Both the position numbers and the translations under genes were made by a program. The notes under the pieces were generated by a model. The model saw only the letters and a list, made by a program, of their open reading frames with translations. It did no database searches and was not told the origin of the DNA. DNA of 64,000 nucleotides, taken from positions 1 through 64,000 of the forward strand of contig OW568887.1 in assembly GCA_938743325.2 (NCBI GenBank), in the 5' to 3' direction. Positions 56,011 through 64,000 of the stretch are shown here, in pieces. The DNA comes from Pycnococcus provasolii (lineage: Eukaryota; Chlorophyta; Pseudoscourfieldiophyceae; Pseudoscourfieldiales; Pycnococcaceae). Each line of letters opens with the position of its first letter. Position 1 is the stretch's first letter.

Positions 56011-58851
56011 ATGATGGCGTCTTCTTCAAACCTCTCGTGTCGGCATGTATCTCGAGCCCTGCGACTCCCTTCAACTACTATTCGCACGTCCAACTACTCG
56101 TGCCTTACCCGTGCCATCTCCTCCTCGCAGTCGCAATCGCACTCGCAATACGAGCAATACGAGCAGCAAACACGACGACAGCAACAACCTGCTCCTCCTC
56201 CTACTCCCCAAGTCAAAGATACCTTCCGATACAGGCTCGTCGACCCGCGAAAACATACAGTCGGGAACGTGCGCGTTGACGTGCTGCAAACGGCGGACCA
56301 GCACACCAACACGCCGGAATTTCACGTCCACATTGGCGTTGATATATTCGAAGTGTCGAGGAAAAAAAAAAAAGATACCGACGCGATTCAAAGTAAACAA
56401 GGGAAACCCAAAAGGCCGCAGTTCACAGTCGGTGTCGCAAACCGACAAACGCCGCCGCCAAACCTAGAGCTGCACTGGGGCGTCGTCACCGCGGACGGGG
56501 AAACGTGGCAGGAGCCTGAGCAGAACGTATGGCCACCAAACACGAGGAGGGCGGACGTGCACAACGCCATGCGAACGTCGCTCAACTTCGACGATACGAC
56601 GAAAACGTACCGAACGAAATTCCAACTGCCAGTCACTTTCGCACCCGCAAGCCTGCAGTTTGCCGTTCTCGTCGTCGACAAAAACACGGGACTCGAAATG
56701 TTCCTAGACAGCCCAGGCGGCGACGCGTGCGGCGCTCTCGTCGGATTCTCGGCGGGTTCCGCCGACGCGCCGCTCGGAGCGAGCGTCGACCGACAAGGTC
56801 GACTGCACCTCGCCGTGCAAGTGGCTGACGGACACCACGTGTCGCTGTGCTTGCTACGCAACGGTGACGAGGAGCGATTCATCGAGTTTGCACTCGACCG
56901 ACGCGTGAACCGAACGGGACGCATGTGGCACGTCGCGCTGCCAATGCCTAGAGATGTTCAGGGACTCGTGTACGCGTGGCGCGTCCTGAAGGGCGTTCCT
57001 GGCGGACCTGGAGGGAGCGTCGAGGCGCTGCCCGAGGCACTTCTCATGGACCCGCGTGCGACGGAGCTTGCGCGCACGCCGACGTACGCCGTCGGCAATG
57101 CCGTGCTCACAGGAGGTATGCCGGCACCGCCGTACCTTGCAAGCCTGAGGAGCGTCGATTCCACAAACAGCGGCGCGGGGGAGTCGAATTCCGTGCACGG
57201 CGCGTCCATTGGCCGAGCCGTGTCTCCGCCAGATCCCGAAATGGCGTGGATCGTCGACGTGCCAGGTATGTACGGACATCTCGAGGCTGCCGCGGCAGAC
57301 ATGCCCAAAGCTGCGCAGAGCATCGGAGCCGACGCCGTCATTCTGCGAGGAACGCTGAGCAAGGCGGAGGAAGGTGGCGTTCTCGCGATCGGCGCTGTTG
57401 ACCCGTCCTGCGGGAGTACGGCGGAACTTACGGCGCTCGTCTCGACGCTGGCGGACGAGGGTATTCAGCCCATGCTCGATGTGCGTGTCTCGCCCACCGC
57501 CGAGGGAGGTCGCGGGTCAGACAACATGCCGCTTAGCCTTCGTGGTTTGGACGTCGACGCGTACTACAGCGCCGACGGGCTGATCGACGTGCATGCTCCC
57601 GCGACGCGAGATCTCGTGGTGTGGGCATGCCGACGGTGGGCAGATGCGCTTCCCGGACTCGCCGGGCTGATGGTTGGTCCCATGAGTGGAGGCGGCAGTA
57701 ACGGCTCGTTTCTCATTGAGGAGCTCGGCGCAGAACCTAGCCTGCGAGGAATGTCCATGATTGGCGCAGGGTCGGATGGCAGCAACTATCCGTCTTGGAA
57801 TCGTTGGAAGTACCTTGTTGACTGGAACGTCGCGGATGTGACGGAGGCACTGAATCGGCGCGGATGCGTGGTGTCGCCCTCGTGCTTGTCAGCTGCAGGC
57901 GGCAGCTTGTCTGCATCTGCAAAGCTTCTCGTGGCACTCGCGTCACTGGGCATTCCAGCCCTTGAAGGCGCTTGCTCGCTCGATGACTCAAACATGATCG
58001 ATCGCATGAAGTCCCTTCGTCGCCGCGAGTCTGTCAACTTTGCGACTAGCCTGTGGGTGGAGCGACATGGTCTCACGGGTGCAAGGACATTCGAGCTTGG
58101 CAACAGCCTTGTACTCGTCATCAATACATCCGCAGCTGACGCGAATGCTGCCATGCAACCCGTGCCGGCGGGGTGTGATTGGGAGCAAGTGATTGCATCG
58201 ACAAGGTCAACCACGGTACCACCGACGGGGATGGTTGCCGTGGCATCTCATGGTGCGGCAGTCTTCGAGCTTGTCGGAATGCCATCCGCCGGACTTCCCC
58301 CGAGCCCGATGCCATTGTCATCAAGCCCGGTGCCATCGTTGCAAACCTCAGTGCCGCAGCCGCCGACGACGACGACAATGCCGGCGCCGCCGCCGCCGCC
58401 GATGACGCCACCGCCATCGCCAGTGCCGATGCCTTCTGCCCCCACGCGCTCCGCTGCGCCGCCGCCGCCGCCAGTACCGATGCCTTCTGTCCCCACGCGC
58501 TCCGCTGCGCCACCGCCACCGCCAGTGCCGATGCCTTCTGTCCCCACGCGCTCCGCTGCGCCACCGCCACCGCCAGTGCCGATGCCTCCTACTCCGACCC
58601 CTTCCGCTGCGCCGCCGCCGCCACCAACACCGCCGCCACCGCCACCACCGCCACCTCCCACCCCAGCTCCTGCATCTCCTGCAGTACTACCGCCAACGCC
58701 GGGATTACCGCCGCCACCGTCGCCTGCTGGCGTTCCTTCGGAGGCTGAACGTCTCGAATTTGAGAGGCTCAAGGCTGAGCTTGAGAAGGAGAATGCAAAG
58801 TTGCGCGAAATGCTGAAGAAACGCATGGATGGCGGTGGTGGTGGCAATTGA
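56011..58851 (+). CDS. Isoamylase-like protein with CBM45, degenerate GH13 domain
   Basis: 946 codons from the MM at 56011, which starts a Ser/Arg transit-like leader; a Met at 55870 is in frame but upstream sequence looks like leader. Residues about 70-240 resemble CBM45 (LELHWGVVTADGETWQEPEQNVWPP). About 247-340 is the isoamylase N-terminal CBM48 (PLGASVDRQGRLHLAVQVAD...NRTGRMWHVALP...LVYAWRV). About 410-760 has GH13-like spacing but lacks the DVVxNH, RxD and ENHD signatures (for example PMLDVRVSP where the first is expected), so it is probably not catalytic. The tail is Pro-rich with PMPSVPTRSAA repeats, then a short coiled coil. Land-plant ISA2 is a known noncatalytic partner of ISA1; a similar scaffold role is inferred. 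Confidence 0.75.
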   Translation: MMASSSNLSCRHVSRALRLPSTTIRTSNYSCLTRAISSSQSQSHSQYEQYEQQTRRQQQPAPPPTPQVKDTFRYRLVDPRKHTVGNVRVDVLQTADQHTNTPEFHVHIGVDIFEVSRKKKKDTDAIQSKQGKPKRPQFTVGVANRQTPPPNLELHWGVVTADGETWQEPEQNVWPPNTRRADVHNAMRTSLNFDDTTKTYRTKFQLPVTFAPASLQFAVLVVDKNTGLEMFLDSPGGDACGALVGFSAGSADAPLGASVDRQGRLHLAVQVADGHHVSLCLLRNGDEERFIEFALDRRVNRTGRMWHVALPMPRDVQGLVYAWRVLKGVPGGPGGSVEALPEALLMDPRATELARTPTYAVGNAVLTGGMPAPPYLASLRSVDSTNSGAGESNSVHGASIGRAVSPPDPEMAWIVDVPGMYGHLEAAAADMPKAAQSIGADAVILRGTLSKAEEGGVLAIGAVDPSCGSTAELTALVSTLADEGIQPMLDVRVSPTAEGGRGSDNMPLSLRGLDVDAYYSADGLIDVHAPATRDLVVWACRRWADALPGLAGLMVGPMSGGGSNGSFLIEELGAEPSLRGMSMIGAGSDGSNYPSWNRWKYLVDWNVADVTEALNRRGCVVSPSCLSAAGGSLSASAKLLVALASLGIPALEGACSLDDSNMIDRMKSLRRRESVNFATSLWVERHGLTGARTFELGNSLVLVINTSAADANAAMQPVPAGCDWEQVIASTRSTTVPPTGMVAVASHGAAVFELVGMPSAGLPPSPMPLSSSPVPSLQTSVPQPPTTTTMPAPPPPPMTPPPSPVPMPSAPTRSAAPPPPPVPMPSVPTRSAAPPPPPVPMPSVPTRSAAPPPPPVPMPPTPTPSAAPPPPPTPPPPPPPPPPTPAPASPAVLPPTPGLPPPPSPAGVPSEAERLEFERLKAELEKENAKLREMLKKRMDGGGGGN

Positions 58852-58880
58852 ATTTCACTGCACAAAAGATGTTGAATTTG

Positions 58881-59606
58881 TTACACTTGTTGAACAGACT
58901 CTAAAGCGACACGCACGCGCGCTTCTGACACGGCGACAGCTTCGTTGTCATTCACTTCCACACTGCCGGCGAACACGTCCGCTTCGAATAGCGACGTGAG
59001 CGTCGGCACGACTCGGTCCCGCGTGACTTTGAATGGCGGCACAACTCCGTCTCGTTCCTGCCTTGCCGTCTCTCCAAACATCAGTGCCGCAACGTCGTCT
59101 GCGGCTCGTCTGCCACACCTGCGGCCCGCTTCGCATCCGTCCGCGACGCCTCGTTCGAACCCAATTTGCTGCGCCTCCTCACCCGCGGCACGAAACCCTT
59201 CCGCGTATCCTCCGTCGTGCCACCTCGCCTCGCGTACACTTTTCTCGCGTTCGAGTTCCCTGGTTTCGTGCTTCATATCGTCGCACGCGTCGTCCATGTC
59301 TTCAAGAAAGGCTAATGCCGCCTTTCTGCGGAGTGAAGCACCGGCAGATTCCCCGCTAATTTCACCTGCAGAAGCACCAATAGAAGCATCTGCCGAATGC
59401 GGCGGCTCAGAGTCACAACAATCACCAGCACCTGCACCAGCACAGCAGCCTGATAACCCTAAATCCGTGGTATGGCAGCCACCGCCGCAGCACTCCCGAT
59501 GCGAAGGATGCGAGGTGGTACCCGCCATACGGACAGACGGATCCGGGAAGAATGAAGACGACGAATCAAGGCCGGGGGGGTAGCTTCCTAGAAACCCCGA
59601 ACTCAT
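58881..59606 (-). CDS. YAE1-like protein
   Basis: 241 codons. Residues about 129-172 carry the Yae1 deca-GX3 repeat (GGYAEGFRAAGEEAQQIGFE, then GVADGCEAGRRCGRRAA). Yae1 with Lto1 is known to deliver Fe-S clusters to the ribosome-recycling factor ABCE1 through the CIA pathway. The N-terminal third is Ser/Gly/Cys-rich and not conserved-looking; a Met at 59528 is an alternative start. Convergent with the isoamylase-like gene (29 bp between stops) and divergent from GatA with only 84 bp between starts, so a compact bidirectional promoter is likely. Confidence 0.78.
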   Translation of the reverse strand: MSSGFLGSYPPGLDSSSSFFPDPSVRMAGTTSHPSHRECCGGGCHTTDLGLSGCCAGAGAGDCCDSEPPHSADASIGASAGEISGESAGASLRRKAALAFLEDMDDACDDMKHETRELEREKSVREARWHDGGYAEGFRAAGEEAQQIGFERGVADGCEAGRRCGRRAADDVAALMFGETARQERDGVVPPFKVTRDRVVPTLTSLFEADVFAGSVEVNDNEAVAVSEARVRVALESVQQV

Positions 59607-59690
59607 CAGACCTCTCTCAACCCCTCAACCCCTAACTGCCCCTCCCCTTTCACGTTATCCACATTCCCTTTTTTCCTTTCCTTTCCGCCG

Positions 59691-61253
59691 ATGACGTCCG
59701 TGGCGCGCTCTGCACTGCGCCTCAACGCAAAGGACGGCAAACCCGCGCGCTGGGGCAGAACGCGCTCGCGCACTTTGGTGAACGCGCTGCCGTCGCCCAC
59801 CAGTGCGCTCGAGTCCGCGTCACAAGTCACAGCCGCGAAAGTCACATCAGTACAACTCACGCAGCAAGCGCTCGACGCCATCGCAGAACACGAAGACCTA
59901 GGCGCTTTCCTGCACGTCAACGCCGACGTGGCGATCAACCACGCAAGGCAGATCGACGAGCGCAGCGAAAGTGATGACTCGGCGGAGGATAGGCCGCTGC
60001 TCGGCGTGCCCATTGCGGTTAAGGATAACCTGTGCACGTCGGACATGCCCACAACCGCGGGAAGCAAGGTGCTCGAGAACTACACGCCGCCGTACGACGC
60101 GACGGCGGTGCAAAATCTCAGGAAGGCGGGTGCGGTAATTGTGGGAAAGACGAACCTCGACGAGTTTGGCATGGGAAGCACGAACGAGGCGTCCGCGTAC
60201 CACGTCGTGCGCAACCCGTGGGCCACCGACCGCGTTCCGGGCGGGTCGAGCGGAGGTTCCGCCGCAGCTGTCGCCGCAAACCTCGTTGCGGCAGCCATTG
60301 GAACAGATACGGGGGGGAGCATACGACAGCCGGCGAGCTTCTGCGGCATCGTGGGGTTTAAGCCCACGTACGGACTCGTGTCCCGGTACGGGCTCATTAG
60401 CTACGCGAGCTCGCTCGATACGGTTGGGTGCCTCGCGAGATCGGTCGACGACGCCGAGGCTGTGCTCATGGCGATGGCAGGTGGTGATGCAAGCGATGCG
60501 ACGAGCAGCTACCACCGCGATGACGCCAACAATACCGGCGGCGGCGACATGGAGAGCACGCGTTTCGCGCTCGTGGGCGCGGCGCTTGGCGAGGGCGTCG
60601 ACTCCGGCGTTTCAGCCGCCGTGCGCGCCGCTGCCGCCACTCTAGAGTCTCTCGGAGCCACGTGCGACGGCGACGTGGACGTGCCCAACTTCGAAGACGC
60701 GCTGCCAGCGTACTACGCGATCGCTTGCAGCGAGGCTAGCAGTAACCTGAGCCGCTTCGACGGTGCGCGATATGGACCGCGTGCGAGCGTGGAGAAGGGA
60801 GCCAGCCTCCAGTCAATGTACGACGAAACGCGCGGCTCGAACCTTGGCGAGGAGGTGAAAAGGCGTATCCTGATGGGAACGTACGCGCTATCGAGCGGAT
60901 ATTACGACGCCTGCTATAAGCGTGCGCAGCAGGTTCGCACGCTCGTGCGACGTGGTCTTGATGAGGCTCTCGAGGGGCGCACGTGCCTGCTCCTTCCCGC
61001 GGCGCCAACTGTGGCTTATAAGCTTGGCGAGAAAACGGACGACCCTCTTGCCATGTACGCGGGAGACCTGATGACGGTACCCGCATCGTTGGCAGGCTTG
61101 CCCGCAATTGTCATACCGTGCGGCATGGCAGATGCCGGCGACGGCACGATGATGCCAGTTGGCCTGCAGCTCATCGGCAAGTCGTTCAGCGAGCGTGAGT
61201 TAGCACGCGTGGCAAAGGCTCTGGAAAAGGCGATTGCGTTCAAGGGCCTTTAA
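59691..61253 (+). CDS. gatA: Glutamyl-tRNA(Gln) amidotransferase subunit A
   Basis: 520 codons. GatA is the amidase subunit of GatCAB, which converts Glu-tRNA(Gln) to Gln-tRNA(Gln) in plastids and mitochondria. Amidase signature complete: Lys111 (GVPIAVKDN), cis-Ser186 (PGGSSGGS), nucleophile Ser210 (TDTGGSIRQPA); the spacings (75 and 24) match bacterial GatA. About 35 N-terminal residues beyond the bacterial length (MTSVARSALRLNAKDGKPAR) form a likely organelle presequence. No introns. Confidence 0.95.
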   Translation: MTSVARSALRLNAKDGKPARWGRTRSRTLVNALPSPTSALESASQVTAAKVTSVQLTQQALDAIAEHEDLGAFLHVNADVAINHARQIDERSESDDSAEDRPLLGVPIAVKDNLCTSDMPTTAGSKVLENYTPPYDATAVQNLRKAGAVIVGKTNLDEFGMGSTNEASAYHVVRNPWATDRVPGGSSGGSAAAVAANLVAAAIGTDTGGSIRQPASFCGIVGFKPTYGLVSRYGLISYASSLDTVGCLARSVDDAEAVLMAMAGGDASDATSSYHRDDANNTGGGDMESTRFALVGAALGEGVDSGVSAAVRAAAATLESLGATCDGDVDVPNFEDALPAYYAIACSEASSNLSRFDGARYGPRASVEKGASLQSMYDETRGSNLGEEVKRRILMGTYALSSGYYDACYKRAQQVRTLVRRGLDEALEGRTCLLLPAAPTVAYKLGEKTDDPLAMYAGDLMTVPASLAGLPAIVIPCGMADAGDGTMMPVGLQLIGKSFSERELARVAKALEKAIAFKGL

Positions 61254-61451
61254 GTCGAAGATCGCTCATTCAAGTAATTGAACGTACTTTACTATGTCCA
61301 ACGGTCGTCGTCCATTCACACCATTCACACCATTCAGCATTCAGCATTCAGCAGCGCGTTTGTTCGGCCTGCACCTCCGTTTCCCACAGCTTTCAAAGTG
61401 AAAAGAAAAAAAAAGAAAGTTGTTATATTCAATTCATTACATGGCAAACCC

Positions 61452-62330
61452 TTAGCGACGCACGTGACGCGGCGGGCTGCGGCTGCGTTCCCGACGCCAC
61501 CTGTCGTCGGAACGGCGCCGGTCGTCGTAGCGATCGCGGTCGTCGGAACGTCGGTGGTCATTGTAGCCGCCGCCGCCGCCGCCGCCGCCGTAGCCGCCGT
61601 AGCCGCCACCACCCCCACCACGCTGTGGTGGAGGGGCATTCCGTCCCATGGACACGCTGAGACTCTGTTTGACACTCTGTGGCCTCCGCCCACCTCCCGC
61701 CGCTCCGTCTCCGCCACGTCGCGACCGTCCGCCTGCGCCGCCGTTTCCCACAGCCTCGGTGGGAAGTCTCTTTTCGCGAAGTTTGGCAACAATGGCCTGT
61801 TCGACGGTGAGCGGTATGCGCGGGAAGATGGTTTCGAAGTAGTGCATGCTGAGTAGCACGTCTCGCACGTACGCGCCGAACGTCACCTCACGCCCGTCCG
61901 CGCCCGGCGCGATGGGTTCGTCGTCGTCGACGTACTTTCCTAGGTAGTCCCACAGTTCCCGCGGCGGTATGGCGTATCTGCAGTAGAGCACGCCAAGCGC
62001 GCGTATGTACGGGCTGTCAGGGTGGTCGAGCGTTTGCGCGATTTGTTTGTCCGTCATGCGCATCGTGCCTAGTTTGTGCAGTATGCAGAATGCTGTGGAC
62101 GGCCCGTGCGTGTTTCCCGCCATCCACGGCTCGACGTGTTCGACGGAGTAGTAAATTTCGTCGACGACTTCGCGCCAGTTTGCGAGCGAGTTTTCGATTC
62201 CCCTGAAGTAAGAGGAGGACATGACGTTCGTCAAAAGCACGCGCTCGAGAGGCAAAGGTGAAGAGGATCCTGACCCTGACCCTGATCCTGAGGACGAGAG
62301 CAAGCCGCCGCCGGCGTGGGAACCCGCCAT
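61452..62330 (-). CDS. PRP38B: Pre-mRNA splicing factor PRP38B-like
   Basis: 292 codons from the Met at 62330; an in-frame Met at 62441 would add a hydrophobic leader and is not preferred. Residues about 25-200 are the PRP38 family domain (LERVLLTNVMSSSYF...EVVDEIYYSVEHVEPW...HPDSPYIRALGVLYCRYAIPP). The C-terminus (about 215-292) is Gly/Arg/Ser/Asp-rich with RSDDRDRYDDRRRS, an RS-like tail typical of PRP38B. A role in the tri-snRNP/B-complex step of splicing is known for the family. Its presence shows the genome keeps splicing although genes in this window lack introns. Confidence 0.9.
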   Translation of the reverse strand: MAGSHAGGGLLSSSGSGSGSGSSSPLPLERVLLTNVMSSSYFRGIENSLANWREVVDEIYYSVEHVEPWMAGNTHGPSTAFCILHKLGTMRMTDKQIAQTLDHPDSPYIRALGVLYCRYAIPPRELWDYLGKYVDDDEPIAPGADGREVTFGAYVRDVLLSMHYFETIFPRIPLTVEQAIVAKLREKRLPTEAVGNGGAGGRSRRGGDGAAGGGRRPQSVKQSLSVSMGRNAPPPQRGGGGGGYGGYGGGGGGGGYNDHRRSDDRDRYDDRRRSDDRWRRERSRSPPRHVRR

Positions 62331-63154
62331 GACTGAGGGAGGGTGGGATGGCGGCGACCGAGAAGCAAAGGAGAAGCAAAGCGAGGGACAAAGTAGTTCG
62401 GGGTTAGCAACCTGAGGGAAGGGCGGAAGGGCGAGGGACATTCGGGGTTAAGAGGTTAAGGGCAACGGCGCCAGTCCACCTTAGACTATCTGCTTGATGA
62501 GACTTCTTCCTTGAGACTTGAGAGGATGGCAATAGGGGATATAAAAAGAGGCCTGTGCTACGACAGGAATAGGATAGCTCAACGGCTTTCCCCTGACTGA
62601 CTGAGTCCCCACTCCCCACCAGGCAAGGTCACCAGGCACCTGCACGAGAGACCCTCCTACCAACTACTGTAGACTATGTAGTCTAGACTAAGAACTAGGA
62701 AGGACCATACCTTCCCGTCCTTCCTACTGTATGGTACATAGGACTGACACGAGAAGGAGAAGGAGAAGGAGAAGGAGAAGCACGAGAAGGAGTCAAGGGG
62801 TCGGATCGAGGAAAGGCGAGACCAAGGCCCAAGCAGCCAAGGGGAAATGAGGAGTGAAGTTTAAGTCCGGCAACAAAGAACAGTCCCCACAAAACAAAAC
62901 AAAACAAAACAAAACAAAACAAAACAAAGGGGTCCCACACTCCCACTCCCAATAGCGGTCAGGCCGAAAGTAAAGTCACTCACTCAGTCCTTAACCTTAA
63001 CCTTAACCTCCGACTGTTCTCCCTTCTTCTGATGTCTGAGGCCTCAGGACTCTCGTCTTTTTTCACACCACACCATTAGGCTCTGTCCCGTCTCACCAAC
63101 CTTCCCCCCCTCTTCAGGGGAGCTTCCTCAGAAGAAGGGTCCCTTAACTTAACC
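62331..63154. other. Intergenic region with simple repeats
   Basis: 824 bp. It holds a GAGAAG tandem at about 62752-62780, an AAAAC tandem at about 62889-62927 and a CTTAACC run at about 62991-63008. No gene is supported. Confidence 0.6.
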
Positions 63155-64000
63155 ATGGACCCGTCCTCCGTAGCCGTCGTCGTCATCACGGTGGCGGCCG
63201 CCGTCGCGCTCGTCGCCGCCTCATTGTTCTTCTACAGGCTCGGACAGGCCGTCGCCGCCAAAAAAAATAACACAAGCGTGCACGACGCGGACACGCTGCT
63301 CACAAGCTTGCACAAACGACTTCCCAAACACTCCGCGCGAAGAGACCCGCTCGCGCACGGGGGACTGCCGCGAACGCCAAAGAGACCACAGCCGCCCATC
63401 AGGCAGCGCGTCGACGCCGCCGTTAGGCGACTCATGGGATCGGAACCTAGAAACACGGAAAGACACGGCGTGCCGCTCGCAGCGGCGCCTGCGCCTGGCG
63501 ACGTCGAAGGCGCGTGGGACGACGTGCTCGCGGACGAGTTCGACGAAACGCGCATGCTGCGCGCCGAGGATGTGCTGCTGCGCGAAATGCAAACGGGCGA
63601 CGTCGGACGAGTTGCCATGGCGCTGCGCGAGGCGATACAGCACGGTGTCAAGGATGAGTACGTCTGGGCCGGGCGCGTTCTCGTCGAGCGGCTCACGTCC
63701 GCGTTCCTCGGACTTGACGCGACGCGGATGAGTGCGAAGCAGCAGGCGGCGGCAACCGTGAGAGGGTACTACGGAAAGGGCGAGGAGCCAACTGCCGAGC
63801 GTATGGGAAGTCCTGGACTCTTCCTCTCGGCAAACGGCGACGACGAAGGCGAAGAACGCGACGACGACGACGACGACGACGACGAAGGAGCCGAGGAGGT
63901 GGTGGAAGACGGCGGCGACAAAAAAATTGGCGCGCAACCTTCGCCCAACCAGCCGCCTCCCTCGCGAGGACCTCATAAGCTGCGCCAAAGAAGGCGAAGG
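63155..64000 (+). CDS. Membrane-anchored protein, 3' end beyond the window
   Basis: Open from the Met at 63155 (TTAACCATGG) through 282 codons to the window end. Residues about 6-28 are a strong N-terminal transmembrane anchor (VVVITVAAAVALVAASLFFY) followed by basic residues. About 125-205 is a helical domain (EFDETRMLRAEDVLLREMQT, then DEYVWAGRVLVERLTSAFLG). About 230-255 is a run of Asp/Glu, then a Pro/Arg-rich stretch. No family is recognised. A minus-strand frame over the same bases (63221-63988) is Arg/His/Val-rich and is read as the antisense shadow. Confidence 0.65.
   Translation, partial: MDPSSVAVVVITVAAAVALVAASLFFYRLGQAVAAKKNNTSVHDADTLLTSLHKRLPKHSARRDPLAHGGLPRTPKRPQPPIRQRVDAAVRRLMGSEPRNTERHGVPLAAAPAPGDVEGAWDDVLADEFDETRMLRAEDVLLREMQTGDVGRVAMALREAIQHGVKDEYVWAGRVLVERLTSAFLGLDATRMSAKQQAAATVRGYYGKGEEPTAERMGSPGLFLSANGDDEGEERDDDDDDDDEGAEEVVEDGGDKKIGAQPSPNQPPPSRGPHKLRQRRRR

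Noticed and set aside
63221-63988. A 255-codon minus-strand frame at the window end
   Set aside because: The plus strand gives a better protein with a clear N-terminal anchor and acidic tail; the minus frame is Arg/Val-rich low complexity.

Overview
The window looks like a chromosome end of a green alga, probably a prasinophyte-type chlorophyte. This is an inference: it opens with CCCTAA/TTAGGG telomere repeats, nearly all genes are long intronless frames in GC-rich DNA, and there is a set of plastid-type starch genes (glucan water dikinase with CBM45, SSIII-type starch synthase with CBM53, branching enzyme, plant-type alpha-amylase). The species is not identified from sequence alone.

Region 1 (about 1-23.2 kb) is subtelomeric. 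It holds the telomere tract, short dispersed repeats, a small oxygenase-like gene, a near-intact Ty3/Gypsy LTR retrotransposon (3874-15439, gag and pol on the minus strand, two 651-bp LTRs that look identical), unrecognised genes on each side of it (including a 1561-residue orphan protein), and a second internal tract of telomere-like repeats at 22.87-23.2 kb in the same orientation as the chromosome end. That tract may be an older chromosome end.

Region 2 (23.4-27.6 kb) is a whole P-superfamily DNA transposon with perfect 22-bp terminal inverted repeats, a 7-8 bp target duplication, subterminal inverted repeats, a P/THAP9-like transposase and a second convergent gene. From 27.6 to 28.9 kb there is little beyond one orphan copy of the same terminal repeat.

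Region 3 (28.9-64 kb) is gene-dense host chromosome with alternating convergent and divergent genes. Five starch genes lie within 29 kb: GWD, an ACT-domain alpha-amylase, SSIII, a branching enzyme, and an isoamylase-like protein with CBM45 and CBM48 domains whose catalytic half looks degenerate. Together these cover elongation, branching, possible debranching scaffold, phosphorylation and breakdown of plastid starch. Interspersed are a coiled-coil protein, a P2X-like channel, a receptor-like TKL kinase with carbohydrate-binding-like ectodomains, and a NEDD1-like WD40 protein. Downstream lie YAE1-like, GatA, PRP38B-like and a membrane-anchored gene cut by the window edge. No tRNA, rRNA or CRISPR was recognised.
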